NCBI RefSeq assembly: GCF_017086465.1
Contig: NZ_CP070961.1
Coordinates: 1,798,001 to 1,862,000 of the forward strand
Reading direction: 5' to 3'
Source: Nocardioides sp. zg-1228
GTDB lineage: Bacteria > Actinomycetota > Actinomycetes > Propionibacteriales > Nocardioidaceae
DNA: 64,000 nt
Below the pieces are notes generated by a model. That model was not told the DNA's origin. It did no database searches and worked only from the letters and a program-made list of their open reading frames with translations. Of the stretch, positions 34,076 to 41,622 are shown one piece after another. Position 1 is the first letter of the stretch. Each line of letters starts with the position of its first letter. Position numbers and translations under genes: made by a program.

Positions 34076-34081
34076 TAACCT
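34076..34081 (+). promoter_or_regulatory. TAACCT -10-like box, leaderless aminotransferase start
   Basis: TAACCT ends 6 nt before GTG 34088, predicting transcription from the start codon. The GGGGGG between them could also serve as a Shine-Dalgarno if transcription starts further upstream. Confidence 0.45.
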
Positions 34082-34087
34082 TGGGGG

Positions 34088-35380
34088 GTGAACGCGACTC
34101 CGCTGGCCGACATGTCCGCCGCCGACCTCGCCACCCTGCTCGAGGAGCAGCGGGCGGCCTACGAGGACCTGAAGGCGCGGGGCCTCAAGCTGGACCTCAC
34201 GCGCGGCAAGCCGTCGGCCGAGCAGCTCGACCTCGCCGACGACCTGCTGCGGCTCCCGAGCGAGGCCCGCGACGCCAACGGGGTCGACGTGCGCAACTAC
34301 GGCGGCCTCGAGGGCCTGCGCGAGCTGCGCGAGATGTTCGCCGAGCTGCTGGGCGTCGAGGTCGACCAGGTCGTCGCCGGCGGCAACTCCAGCCTGTCGA
34401 TGATGCGTGACTGCCTGGTCTGGATGATGCTCTTCGGCGCCGTCGACTCCAAGCGCCCGTGGAGCAAGGAGGACCAGGTCAGGTTCGTGTGCCCGGTGCC
34501 GGGCTACGACCGCCACTTCACGCTGCTGGAGAGCCTCGGCATCGAGATGCTGACGGTGCCGATGAACGACGACGGTCCCGACGTCGACGCCATCGCGGCG
34601 CTGGTCGCCGACGACCCGAGCGTCAAGGGCATGTGGGTCGTGCCGACGTACGCCAACCCGACGGGCGCCGTCTGCAGCGTCGAGGTCGCCGAGCGGCTGG
34701 CGGCCATGCCGACCGCGGCCCCCGACTTCAAGATCTTCTGGGACAACGCCTACGCGCTGCACCACCTCGGCGACGACGAGACCGAGACTGCCGACATCCT
34801 GAGCCTCGCCGCGGCCGCCGACCACCCCGACCGGCCGGTCATGTTCGCCTCCACGTCGAAGATCACCTTCGCCGGTGCGGGGGTGGCGTTCCTCGCCGCG
34901 TCGACCGACAACATCCGCTGGTACCTCCAGCACCTCGGCACCGGGTCGATCGGCCCCGACAAGGTCAACCACCTTCGCCACGCCGAGTTCTTCGGCTCGC
35001 CGCAGGGCGTGCGCGACCACATGGCCAGGCACCGCGCGATCATCGCGCCCAAGTTCGCCGAGGTCGACCGGGTGCTCTCCGAGCGCCTCGGCGGTCGCGG
35101 AGTGGCGACCTGGAACGCCCCGGCCGGCGGCTACTTCGTCAACCTCGACGTGGTGCCCGGCACCGCGAGCCGGGTGGTGGCGCTCGCCAAGGACGCCGGC
35201 ATCGCGCTGACCCCGGCCGGGTCGTCGTTCCCCTACAAGCAGGACCCGGACGACACCAACATCCGGCTGGCGCCCACGATGCCGCCGCTCGAGGAGGTCA
35301 CCGCCGCGATGGAGGCGGTGGCGACCTGCGTGCTGCTGGCCGCGGCGGAGCAGGCCGTCGAGCGCGCCACGGCCTCCTGA
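34088..35380 (+). CDS. PLP-dependent aminotransferase, actinobacterial aspartate-aminotransferase type
   Basis: 430 residues, fold type I. LDLTRGKPSAEQLDL opens the protein; YGGLEGLRELREMFAELLG and VPTYANPTGAVCS follow; the PLP-pairing Asp is in FWDNAYALHHL and the Schiff-base Lys in FASTSKITFAGAG. The sequence style matches the MocR-like class Ic aspartate aminotransferases described in corynebacteria, which interconvert aspartate/oxaloacetate and glutamate/2-oxoglutarate. It is followed after 23 bp by coaE, probably in one transcript. Confidence 0.88.
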   Translation: MNATPLADMSAADLATLLEEQRAAYEDLKARGLKLDLTRGKPSAEQLDLADDLLRLPSEARDANGVDVRNYGGLEGLRELREMFAELLGVEVDQVVAGGNSSLSMMRDCLVWMMLFGAVDSKRPWSKEDQVRFVCPVPGYDRHFTLLESLGIEMLTVPMNDDGPDVDAIAALVADDPSVKGMWVVPTYANPTGAVCSVEVAERLAAMPTAAPDFKIFWDNAYALHHLGDDETETADILSLAAAADHPDRPVMFASTSKITFAGAGVAFLAASTDNIRWYLQHLGTGSIGPDKVNHLRHAEFFGSPQGVRDHMARHRAIIAPKFAEVDRVLSERLGGRGVATWNAPAGGYFVNLDVVPGTASRVVALAKDAGIALTPAGSSFPYKQDPDDTNIRLAPTMPPLEEVTAAMEAVATCVLLAAAEQAVERATAS

Positions 35381-35403
35381 TCCGTCGTCGTGGGGGAGGA
35401 CCT

Positions 35404-36012
35404 GTGACCGTGCGTGTCGGCCTGACGGGAGGCATCGCCTCGGGCAAGAGCACCGTGTCGGCGGTCCTCGCCGAGCTGGGGGCGGTCGTCGTCGACGCCG
35501 ACCTGATCGCCCGCGAGGTGGTGGCTCGGGGCACGCCCGGGCTGGAGGCGGTGGTCGAGGAGTTCGGGCCCGAGCTGCTGACCCCGGAGGGCGAGCTCGA
35601 CCGGCCCGCCATGGGCGCGCTCGTCTTCGCCGACCCCGACGCGCGCCGGCGACTCGAGGCGATCATCCACCCGCTGGTGCACCGGCGCAGCGCGGAGCTC
35701 GAGGCCGCCGCACCCGCGGACGCGGTCGTCGTGCACGACATCCCCCTGCTCGCCGAGGTGGGGCGGGCCGGGTCGTTCGACGCGGTCGTGGTCGTCGACG
35801 CGCCCGCCGAGCTGCAGGTCGAGCGGATGACGGGCGACCGGGGCTGGACGCGGGAGGACGCCGAGGCCCGCATCGCCGCGCAGGCGACGCGGGAGCAGCG
35901 GCTCGCGATCGCCACCCACGTGGTCGACAACACCGGCTCGCTGGACGACCTGCGCCGACAGGTCGAGGCGATCCACGCCGAGCTGGCGGAGCGCGCCCGC
36001 GTTTCCGGCTGA
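35404..36012 (+). CDS. coaE: Dephospho-CoA kinase
   Basis: 202 residues from GTG 35404, preceded by GGGGGAGGA. VGLTGGIASGKSTVSAVLAE is the P-loop; VVVDADLIAREVV and VVHDIPLLAEVG are the diagnostic CoaE motifs, the lid region being near GDRGWTREDAEARI. It catalyses the last step of coenzyme A synthesis, ATP-dependent 3'-phosphorylation of dephospho-CoA. It lacks the C-terminal UPF0157/GrpB extension found in several actinobacteria. Confidence 0.95.
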   Translation: MTVRVGLTGGIASGKSTVSAVLAELGAVVVDADLIAREVVARGTPGLEAVVEEFGPELLTPEGELDRPAMGALVFADPDARRRLEAIIHPLVHRRSAELEAAAPADAVVVHDIPLLAEVGRAGSFDAVVVVDAPAELQVERMTGDRGWTREDAEARIAAQATREQRLAIATHVVDNTGSLDDLRRQVEAIHAELAERARVSG

Positions 36013-36027
36013 CGCGGGTCTGGCCGG

Positions 36028-36033
36028 TAACCT
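36028..36033 (+). promoter_or_regulatory. TAACCT -10-like box before the GH3 lipoprotein gene
   Basis: TAACCT ends 7 nt before GTG 36041, again predicting a leaderless or nearly leaderless mRNA. Confidence 0.45.
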
Positions 36034-36040
36034 CCGCGGG

Positions 36041-37357
36041 GTGTCCCAGCTCCGACCCCGCCTGGCCGTGATCGCGACGAGCGTCCTGCTCCTGGGCGGG
36101 TGCGCCGGTCTCACCTCGACGAGTGACGACGCGGATCCGTCGACGTCCTCGTCGTCGCCCTCCACGACCGACGACTCCGGGCAGGCCGCCCCCGAGGCGG
36201 AGGAGTCCGAGGACCCCGACGCCCCCACGAGCTGGGGCCCGACGACGGGTGAGCTCGAGCAGGCCCGCGAGCTGGTCGGCTCGTGGAGCTCCGAGCAGCT
36301 CGCCGGCGGGGTGATCGTGGGCCGCTTCCACGGCACCGACCCCCAGGAGCCGGCCCGGATGGTGCGCGAGCTGCACCTCGCGGGCGTCTCCGTGACCGGC
36401 GCCAACGTGAGCGACCGTGACCAGGTGCTGGCGATGACGTCGGCGATCGTCGACGCCGCCGCGGCCGACGGCCGCGACCACCCGCCCGTCATCGGCGTCG
36501 ACCAGGAGGGCGGCTACGTGTCGCACCTGCGCGGCATCGCGACCGAGTTCCCGCACTTCCAGACCGCCGGCCTCGCCATCGCCGCCGACGCCCGCCTCGG
36601 GCGCCGGGTCACCCGGGCCGCGGCCTTCGCCACCGGCCTCGAGCTGCGCGACCTCGGCTTCACCTGGGTCTTCGCCCCCGTCGCCGATGTCACGATCGGA
36701 GCCGCCGACCCCACGATCGGCGCCCGGTCTCCCTCGACCGACCCCCGGCTGGCGTCCCAGGCGGTGGGCGCGGCGATCAAGGGCTACGACGACGCGGGCG
36801 TCGTGTCGACCGTCAAGCACTTCCCGGGCCACGGCGGCGCCACGAGCGACAGCCACGACACGCTCCCCGTGCTCGACTCGACCCGCGCCGAGCTGGCGGC
36901 GCAGGACCTGCCGCCGTTCGAGTCGGCGTTCCGGCAGGAGGCGCCGGCGGTCATGCTCAGCCACCTCGACCTGACCGCCATCGCTCCCGGGGTGCCGGCC
37001 AGCATGGCGCCGGAGGTCTACGACCTGCTGCGCGAGGACCTCGGCTTCGAGGGCGTCGCCATCACCGACTCGCTCGGCATGGGCGCTGTCGGTGGCAGGC
37101 CGACCCCGGCCCTGCAGGCCCTCCAGGCGGGCGCCGACCTGCTCCTGATGCCGGTCGACACCGCCACCACCCACGGCATCGTCGCCGACGCCATCGACTC
37201 CGGGCTGGTCTCGCGCAGCCGCGTGGAGGAGGCCGCGGCCCGGGTCGTGGCGGTGCAGCTGTGGCAGGCGCGGGTGGCAGCACGACGGCCCGTCCCCGCC
37301 GACGTGGTCGAGCGGGCACGGGCCGCGAGCGCGGACCTGGAGTCCGCGGCGTACTGA
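36041..37357 (+). CDS. Glycoside hydrolase family 3 lipoprotein (NagZ-like)
   Basis: 438 residues. The signal peptide ends in the lipobox LLGGCAG (Cys about 21), followed by a Ser/Asp-rich linker to residue 65. The GH3 barrel carries GVDQEGGYV, the substrate-binding loop VKHFPGHGGATSDSH and the catalytic nucleophile Asp in AITDSLGMGA. KHFPGHG...DSH is typical of beta-N-acetylhexosaminidases that remove GlcNAc from muropeptides. Membrane anchoring outside the cell suggests wall turnover. The gene converges on the sigma-factor gene with a 15-bp gap. Confidence 0.9.
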   Translation: MSQLRPRLAVIATSVLLLGGCAGLTSTSDDADPSTSSSSPSTTDDSGQAAPEAEESEDPDAPTSWGPTTGELEQARELVGSWSSEQLAGGVIVGRFHGTDPQEPARMVRELHLAGVSVTGANVSDRDQVLAMTSAIVDAAAADGRDHPPVIGVDQEGGYVSHLRGIATEFPHFQTAGLAIAADARLGRRVTRAAAFATGLELRDLGFTWVFAPVADVTIGAADPTIGARSPSTDPRLASQAVGAAIKGYDDAGVVSTVKHFPGHGGATSDSHDTLPVLDSTRAELAAQDLPPFESAFRQEAPAVMLSHLDLTAIAPGVPASMAPEVYDLLREDLGFEGVAITDSLGMGAVGGRPTPALQALQAGADLLLMPVDTATTHGIVADAIDSGLVSRSRVEEAAARVVAVQLWQARVAARRPVPADVVERARAASADLESAAY

Positions 37358-37372
37358 GGCTGCCGGTCGGGG

Positions 37373-38335
37373 TCAGGCAGCGAGGTCCGGGTCGCCGGCG
37401 CGGCGCAGCTTCTGCAGCGCCTCGCGCTCGAGCTGGCGGACCCGCTCGGCGGAGATGCCGTGGCGGGCACCGATGTCGGCCAGCTTGTGCTGGCGCCCGT
37501 CGGCGAGCCCGTAGCGCGCGCGGACGATGTCGGCGGAACGCTCGTCGAGGATCCCGACGAGGTCGTCGAGCCGCTGGCGGGCCTCCGCGTCGAGCACGTT
37601 GAGGTCGGGACCGGGCGCGGTCTCCTGAGCCATCAGGTCACCCAGCGACGTGTCGCCGTCCTCGTCGACCGGCGTGTCGAGCGACACGTGGTCGCGTCCC
37701 CAGCTCATCAGGTCGAGGACGCGGTCGAGGTCCATGCCGAGCTCGGTGGCGATCTCGTGGGGCTCCGGGTCGCGGCCCAGCTGGCGCTCGAGGGTGCGGC
37801 GGGCGCTGCCGACCTGGTTGAGCTCCTCGACGACGTGCACGGGCAGGCGTACGACGCGCGCCTGCTGGGCGATGCCGCGGGTGATCGCCTGGCGCACCCA
37901 CCACGTGGCGTAGGTCGAGAACTTGTAGCCCTTGGTGTAGTCGAACTTCTCGACCGCGCGGATCAGGCCGGTGTTGCCCTCCTGGATCAGGTCGAGCATC
38001 GGCATCTGCGAGCGGCCGTACTTGCGCGCGATGGACACCACCAGGCGCAGGTTGGCCTCGATGAACCGGTCGACGGCGAGCCGACCCTGCTCGGCGAGCC
38101 ACTCGAGCTCGGCCTCGTTGGCGCTCATCGGGGCGCCGCCCTTGCGGCGACCGACCCGGCCGGTGTCGAGGAGGTGCTGGGCCAGCAGGCCGGCCTCGAT
38201 GGTCTTGGACAGCTCGACCTCGGTCTCGGCGTCGAGGAGCGGGGTGCGAGCGATCTCGTCGAGGTAGAGGCCCACGCTGTCGCGGCCCTCGATCTCACGA
38301 GTGGTGGTCGTGCGGTTGGCCTGTGCGGTGCTCAT
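37373..38335 (-). CDS. Group 2 sigma-70-family RNA polymerase sigma factor (HrdD/SigB-like)
   Basis: 320 residues from ATG 38335, with GGAGG 5 nt upstream; the open frame extends 47 codons further without protein character. Region 1.2 is DSVGLYLDEIARTPLLDAETEVELS, region 2 [25 protein letters not shown] and the -10-recognition helix [17 protein letters not shown], then regions 3 and 4 with the final HTH ISAERVRQLEREALQKLRR. It lacks the basic N-terminal region of the principal sigma factor at 47.5 kb, so it is a non-essential group 2 factor for altered growth or stress. Confidence 0.92.
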   Translation of the reverse strand: MSTAQANRTTTTREIEGRDSVGLYLDEIARTPLLDAETEVELSKTIEAGLLAQHLLDTGRVGRRKGGAPMSANEAELEWLAEQGRLAVDRFIEANLRLVVSIARKYGRSQMPMLDLIQEGNTGLIRAVEKFDYTKGYKFSTYATWWVRQAITRGIAQQARVVRLPVHVVEELNQVGSARRTLERQLGRDPEPHEIATELGMDLDRVLDLMSWGRDHVSLDTPVDEDGDTSLGDLMAQETAPGPDLNVLDAEARQRLDDLVGILDERSADIVRARYGLADGRQHKLADIGARHGISAERVRQLEREALQKLRRAGDPDLAA

Positions 38336-38518
38336 CTCGTCCTCCTGCTCCCGTGCGACCACCCCGTGTCGCACATCTGATCCAACGCCTGTGTCCGTCG
38401 CGGGATTCCCCACCGGATCCGGTGCCTTCATCTGGCTTGACGAGTCAGTACCCACTCGAGTTGCACGATCCACCAACTCTCAGGGACTTCTCAGGGGTCG
38501 TCCGGGGAGACTGGGCCC

Positions 38519-39268
38519 ATGCCGGCCCCCGACGACTCCCACGCGGTCGACCCTCACGCCGTCGACCCCTTCGCGGTGGACCTCAACGCCGACCTCGGCG
38601 AGGAGGTCACCGACGACGAAGGGCTGCTCGCCCTGGTCACCAGCGCCAACGTCGCGTGCGGCTTCCACGCCGGCACCCGCGCCACGATGCGGGCGGTGTG
38701 CGCGGGTGCGGTCCGGCGGGGCGTGGCGGTCGGCGCCCAGGTGTCGTACGCCGACCGCGCGGGCTTCGGCCGCGTGGAGCTGGACGTGGCCGGCGACGTG
38801 CTGCGCGAGCAGGTGGCCGAGCAGGTGGGCGTCCTGACCGAGCTCGCGGCGGCCGAGGGGACAGCCGTGTCCTACCTCAAGCCGCACGGCGCGCTCTACC
38901 ACCGGGTCGCCCGCGACGAGGAGCAGGCGGCCGCCGTGCTGGACGGCTCGGGCCGGCTGCCGGTGCTCGGGATGCCCGGCTCGCTCCTGCTGGCTATGGC
39001 GCAGCGCCGCGGCCGCGGGGTGCGGCACGAGGGCTTCCCCGACCGCGGCTACACCGCCGACGGCGGGCTGCTCGCGCGCGACCGGCCGGGCGCGCTGGTG
39101 AGCGATCCCGACCAGGTGGCGATGCGCGCCGTCGAGCTCGCCGCCACGGTGCACTCGGTCTGCGTCCACGGCGACTCGCCGGGGGCGGTGCGGACCGCGG
39201 CGGCCGTCCGGCGTTCGCTCGAGCTGGCGGGCCTGTCCGTCGCCACCTGCTGGCCGTCCACAGGCTGA
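38519..39268 (+). CDS. pxpA: 5-oxoprolinase subunit A (LamB/YcsF family)
   Basis: 249 residues. VDLNADLGEEVTDDEGLLALVTSAN and VACGFHAGTRATM are the family signature at the N-terminus, and SYLKPHGALYH follows near residue 120. With PxpB and PxpC this subunit forms the ATP-dependent complex that opens 5-oxoproline (pyroglutamate) to glutamate. Two extra DPHAVDP-like repeats precede the conserved start. It is separated from pxpBC by 453 bp, unusual for a set normally in one tight operon. Confidence 0.92.
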   Translation: MPAPDDSHAVDPHAVDPFAVDLNADLGEEVTDDEGLLALVTSANVACGFHAGTRATMRAVCAGAVRRGVAVGAQVSYADRAGFGRVELDVAGDVLREQVAEQVGVLTELAAAEGTAVSYLKPHGALYHRVARDEEQAAAVLDGSGRLPVLGMPGSLLLAMAQRRGRGVRHEGFPDRGYTADGGLLARDRPGALVSDPDQVAMRAVELAATVHSVCVHGDSPGAVRTAAAVRRSLELAGLSVATCWPSTG

Positions 39269-39544
39269 GCCCGTCCCTGTGGAGGAGAGGGGCTGTGATG
39301 TGGATCACGGGATGACTTCTGTGGGCAACCCTGTGGGACCGCGGGTTTGTCGCTCGAAAGCCTTGCGGGACGCCCGCCGCACCACGTAGAACTCTGCCTA
39401 CCGACACCGCTCCGGCGGGGTCGGGGATCGGATCGGACGAACAGCTCCAGACGGCGACTTGCTCGCCGCGCAGGCCCGGTGGCGGGGACTGTGGGGGCCG
39501 GGAGGCCGGTTCGGTGGATCGGACGTCACCACCCCGATCACATT

Positions 39545-39581
39545 GAGGGGCTCCTGGTGCTCATACCACCGGGAGCCCCTC
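39545..39581 (+). terminator. Hairpin between pxpA and pxpB
   Basis: Arms GAGGGGCTCC (39545-39554) and GGAGCCCCTC (39572-39581) pair perfectly; inside, TGGT/ACCA adds four pairs around a 6-nt loop. There is no T-run. It may terminate pxpA transcription or be part of a small RNA. Confidence 0.5.
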
Positions 39582-39627
39582 ACCTGTGTGCGCCCAGCGC
39601 ACCGGGATCCGTCTCCATGATGCCCCA

Positions 39628-39671
39628 GCGTTCCAGCCGCGTTCCAGCCGCGTTCCGGCGGCGTTCCGGCC
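39628..39671 (+). repeat. Four tandem 11-bp repeats
   Basis: Four head-to-tail copies of GCGTTCCRGCS, two with A and two with G at position 8, end 50 bp before the pxpB start. They could be a regulator-binding array or simple slippage. Confidence 0.6.
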
Positions 39672-39721
39672 CGTCGGCCGGCGGCGGGAACAGGCCCGGG
39701 AGCGCGGCGCCCCGGTGCACA

Positions 39722-40324
39722 ATGGCCGCCGTGAGGGTCATCGACGTCGGCGCCCGCGCCTGCCTGGTCGAGGTGCAGGACGCGGTGGCCGCCGCCGCTC
39801 TCGCCACCTGGGTGCGGCGCTCGGGGCTGCGGGTCGACGAGGTCGTCCCGGCCGCCGCGACCGTGCTGCTCGACGGTGTCGACCCGCAGGCGGTGCGCGA
39901 GGTGCTGCCCGCGTGGTCGAGCGACGGGTCCGCGGACGAGGGCCCGCTCGTGCGGGTGCCGGTGCGCTACGACGGTCCCGACCTCGCCCGCGTGGCGGAG
40001 CACTGGGGCTGCACGAGCGCCGAGGTGGTGGACCTCCACACCTCGCTCGAGCTGACGGCGGCCTTCTGCGGCTTCGCGCCGGGCTTCGCCTACCTCGCCG
40101 GGCTGCCCGCCGAGCGCGCCGTGCCGCGGCTGGAGTCGCCGCGGGCCCGAGTGCCCGCCGGCGCGGTCGGCCTCGCCGACGCCTGGTGCGGGGTCTATCC
40201 CGCGGCATCGCCCGGCGGCTGGCTGCTCATCGGCACGACCGACGCCGCGCTGTGGGACGTCCGACGCGACCCGCCGGCGCTCCTGGCCCCGGGCACCCGC
40301 GTGCGGTTCGAGGCCGTCGGGTGA
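39722..40324 (+). CDS. pxpB: 5-oxoprolinase subunit B (KipI family)
   Basis: 200 residues from ATG 39722; an open extension to 39347 crosses the hairpin and repeats and is rejected. The signature FCGFAPGFAYLAGLP and LESPRARVPAGAVGLAD, then GIYP-type GVYPAASPGGWLLIG, are typical of KipI/PxpB (allophanate hydrolase subunit 1 fold). It is part of the ATP-dependent 5-oxoprolinase. It overlaps pxpC by GTGA. Confidence 0.92.
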   Translation: MAAVRVIDVGARACLVEVQDAVAAAALATWVRRSGLRVDEVVPAAATVLLDGVDPQAVREVLPAWSSDGSADEGPLVRVPVRYDGPDLARVAEHWGCTSAEVVDLHTSLELTAAFCGFAPGFAYLAGLPAERAVPRLESPRARVPAGAVGLADAWCGVYPAASPGGWLLIGTTDAALWDVRRDPPALLAPGTRVRFEAVG

Positions 40325-41166
40325 GCGGCGTCGAGGTCGTCGATCCCGGCCCGCTGTCCACGCTGCAGGACCGGGGGAGGTGTGGGTGGGCCCACCTCGG
40401 CGTCCCCCGAGCGGGCGCGCTGGACCGCGGCGCCGCGGCGCTGGCCCGGCGCCTGGTCGGCGGGCTTCCCGATGACGCGGTCGTCGAGACGACGGTGGGC
40501 GGGGTGGTGCTGCGGCCGCTGCGCGCGGTGACCCTGGCGGTCACCGGCGCGACGTGCGCCGTGCGGGTCGGGGGCAGGGCGGTAGAGCACGGCGCGGCGG
40601 TCACGGCGCCGGAGGGTGCGCTGGTCACCGTGGGACCGGCCACGACGGGCGTCCGGTCCTACGTCGCCTTCTCCGGCGGTCTCGTGGTCGACGCGGTGCT
40701 CGGGTCGCGGTCCACCGACACCCTCGCCTGGATCGGTCCGCCCCGGCTCGCCGCCGGCGACGTGCTCGCACTGGGGACCCCCGGGCGGCTGCCGCTGCCG
40801 CCGCCCGCGGTCGTCGTACGCCCGCGCGAGCCGGTGCTGCGCCTGCGGCGCGGGCCGCGGGCCGACTGGCTCGACGCGCGCGGATGGGCCCACCTCGACG
40901 GGGCGACGTACGCGGTCGCCGCCGACAGCGACCGCGTCGGCCTCCGGCTCACGGGGCCGCGGCTGGCCCGGCGGGCGGGCGAGGTCGCGAGCGAGGGCAT
41001 CGTGCTCGGGTCGGTGCAGCTGCCGCCGTCGGGCCAGCCCGTGGTGTTCCTGGCCGACCACCCCACGACCGGGGGCTACCCGGTCGTCGCGACGGTCGAC
41101 GACGACGACCTCGACGGGTGCGCCCAGCTGCGCCCCGGCGACGAGGTGCTGGTCCGCGTCGTGTGA
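40321..41166 (+). CDS. pxpC: 5-oxoprolinase subunit C (KipA family)
   Basis: 281 residues from GTG 40321 overlapping the pxpB stop. GPLSTLQDRGRCGWAHLGVPRAGALD is the family N-terminus, and DSDRVGLRLTGP followed by SEGIVLGSVQLPPSGQPVVFL is the conserved C-terminal block (allophanate hydrolase subunit 2 fold). It completes the PxpABC complex. Confidence 0.93.
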   Translation: MSGVEVVDPGPLSTLQDRGRCGWAHLGVPRAGALDRGAAALARRLVGGLPDDAVVETTVGGVVLRPLRAVTLAVTGATCAVRVGGRAVEHGAAVTAPEGALVTVGPATTGVRSYVAFSGGLVVDAVLGSRSTDTLAWIGPPRLAAGDVLALGTPGRLPLPPPAVVVRPREPVLRLRRGPRADWLDARGWAHLDGATYAVAADSDRVGLRLTGPRLARRAGEVASEGIVLGSVQLPPSGQPVVFLADHPTTGGYPVVATVDDDDLDGCAQLRPGDEVLVRVV

Positions 41167-41172
41167 GGGGGC

Positions 41173-41322
41173 TCACGGGGCCGGCGGCCGGACGACGTCG
41201 CCGCGCGCCAGGGCGAACGGAAGCCGGTCGAAGATGATCCGCAGCTGGGTGATGCGGCCGTCGAGCACCAGGTGGAGCTCGGCGGCGGGGGCGCTGGCGA
41301 CGGCCGGAGTCGCGGTGTCGGA
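41173..41322 (-). pseudogene. 3' fragment of a SnoaL/NTF2-like protein gene
   Basis: On the minus strand the frame ending at 41173-41175 reads AELHLVLDGRITQLRIIFDR then LPFALARG and a stop, the usual C-terminal strand pair of small SnoaL-like (NTF2-fold) proteins. The upstream part of the gene is absent: the frame runs into the minisatellite at 41323. It is read as a gene truncated by repeat expansion or a rearrangement there. Confidence 0.55.
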
Positions 41323-41440
41323 GGGTCGAGTGGGCGCGTCCTGACCGCCGAACAGGGTCGAGTGGGCGCGTCCTGACCGCCGAACAGGGTCGAGTGGGCG
41401 CGTCCTGACCGCCGAACAGGGTCGAGTCGGCGCGTCCTGA
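41323..41440 (+). repeat. Minisatellite array 1: 32-bp unit, about 3.7 copies
   Basis: Units start at 41323, 41355, 41387 and 41419 (exactly 32 bp apart), beginning GGGTCGAGTGGGCGCGTCCT; the first three are essentially identical and the last is partial with G-to-C changes. No unique spacers lie between units, so this is not CRISPR. Array 2 carries the related sequence in the opposite orientation. Confidence 0.9.
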
Positions 41441-41463
41441 CCCTCGACTCGACGCGCTGGGTA

Positions 41464-41611
41464 TGTCAGGACGGGCCGACTCGACGGGCTGGGCGTGTCA
41501 GGACGGGTCGACTCGACGGGCTGGGCGTGTCAGGACGGGCCGACTCGACGGGCTGGGCGTGTCAGGACGGGCCGACTCGACGGGCTGGGCGTGTCAGGAC
41601 GGGCCGACTCG
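41464..41611 (+). repeat. Minisatellite array 2: 32-bp unit, about 4.6 copies, inverted relative to array 1
   Basis: Units start at 41464, 41496, 41528, 41560 and 41592, beginning TGTCAGGACGGGCCGACTCG. The core TCAGGACGSGCCSACTCGAC is the reverse complement of the core of array 1, so the two arrays form an imperfect inverted repeat around about 41450. It ends 12 bp before the dinB stop. Confidence 0.9.
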
Positions 41612-41622
41612 GCCGGCGGGAC

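Larger units (their letters stand above)
39269..39721. other. Intergenic region with hairpin and 11-bp tandem repeats
   Basis: No supportable gene lies between pxpA and pxpB. The region holds a hairpin at 39545-39581 (10-bp stem plus an inner 4-bp stem) and a four-fold 11-bp direct repeat at 39628-39671 just before pxpB. Composition is G/C-rich without codon-like periodicity that I could see. It could hold a small RNA or a remnant. Confidence 0.5.

Noticed and set aside
41323..41611. CRISPR-like regularly spaced repeats
   Set aside because: The 32-bp units are directly adjacent with no unique spacers, and no cas genes are present; they are tandem minisatellites.
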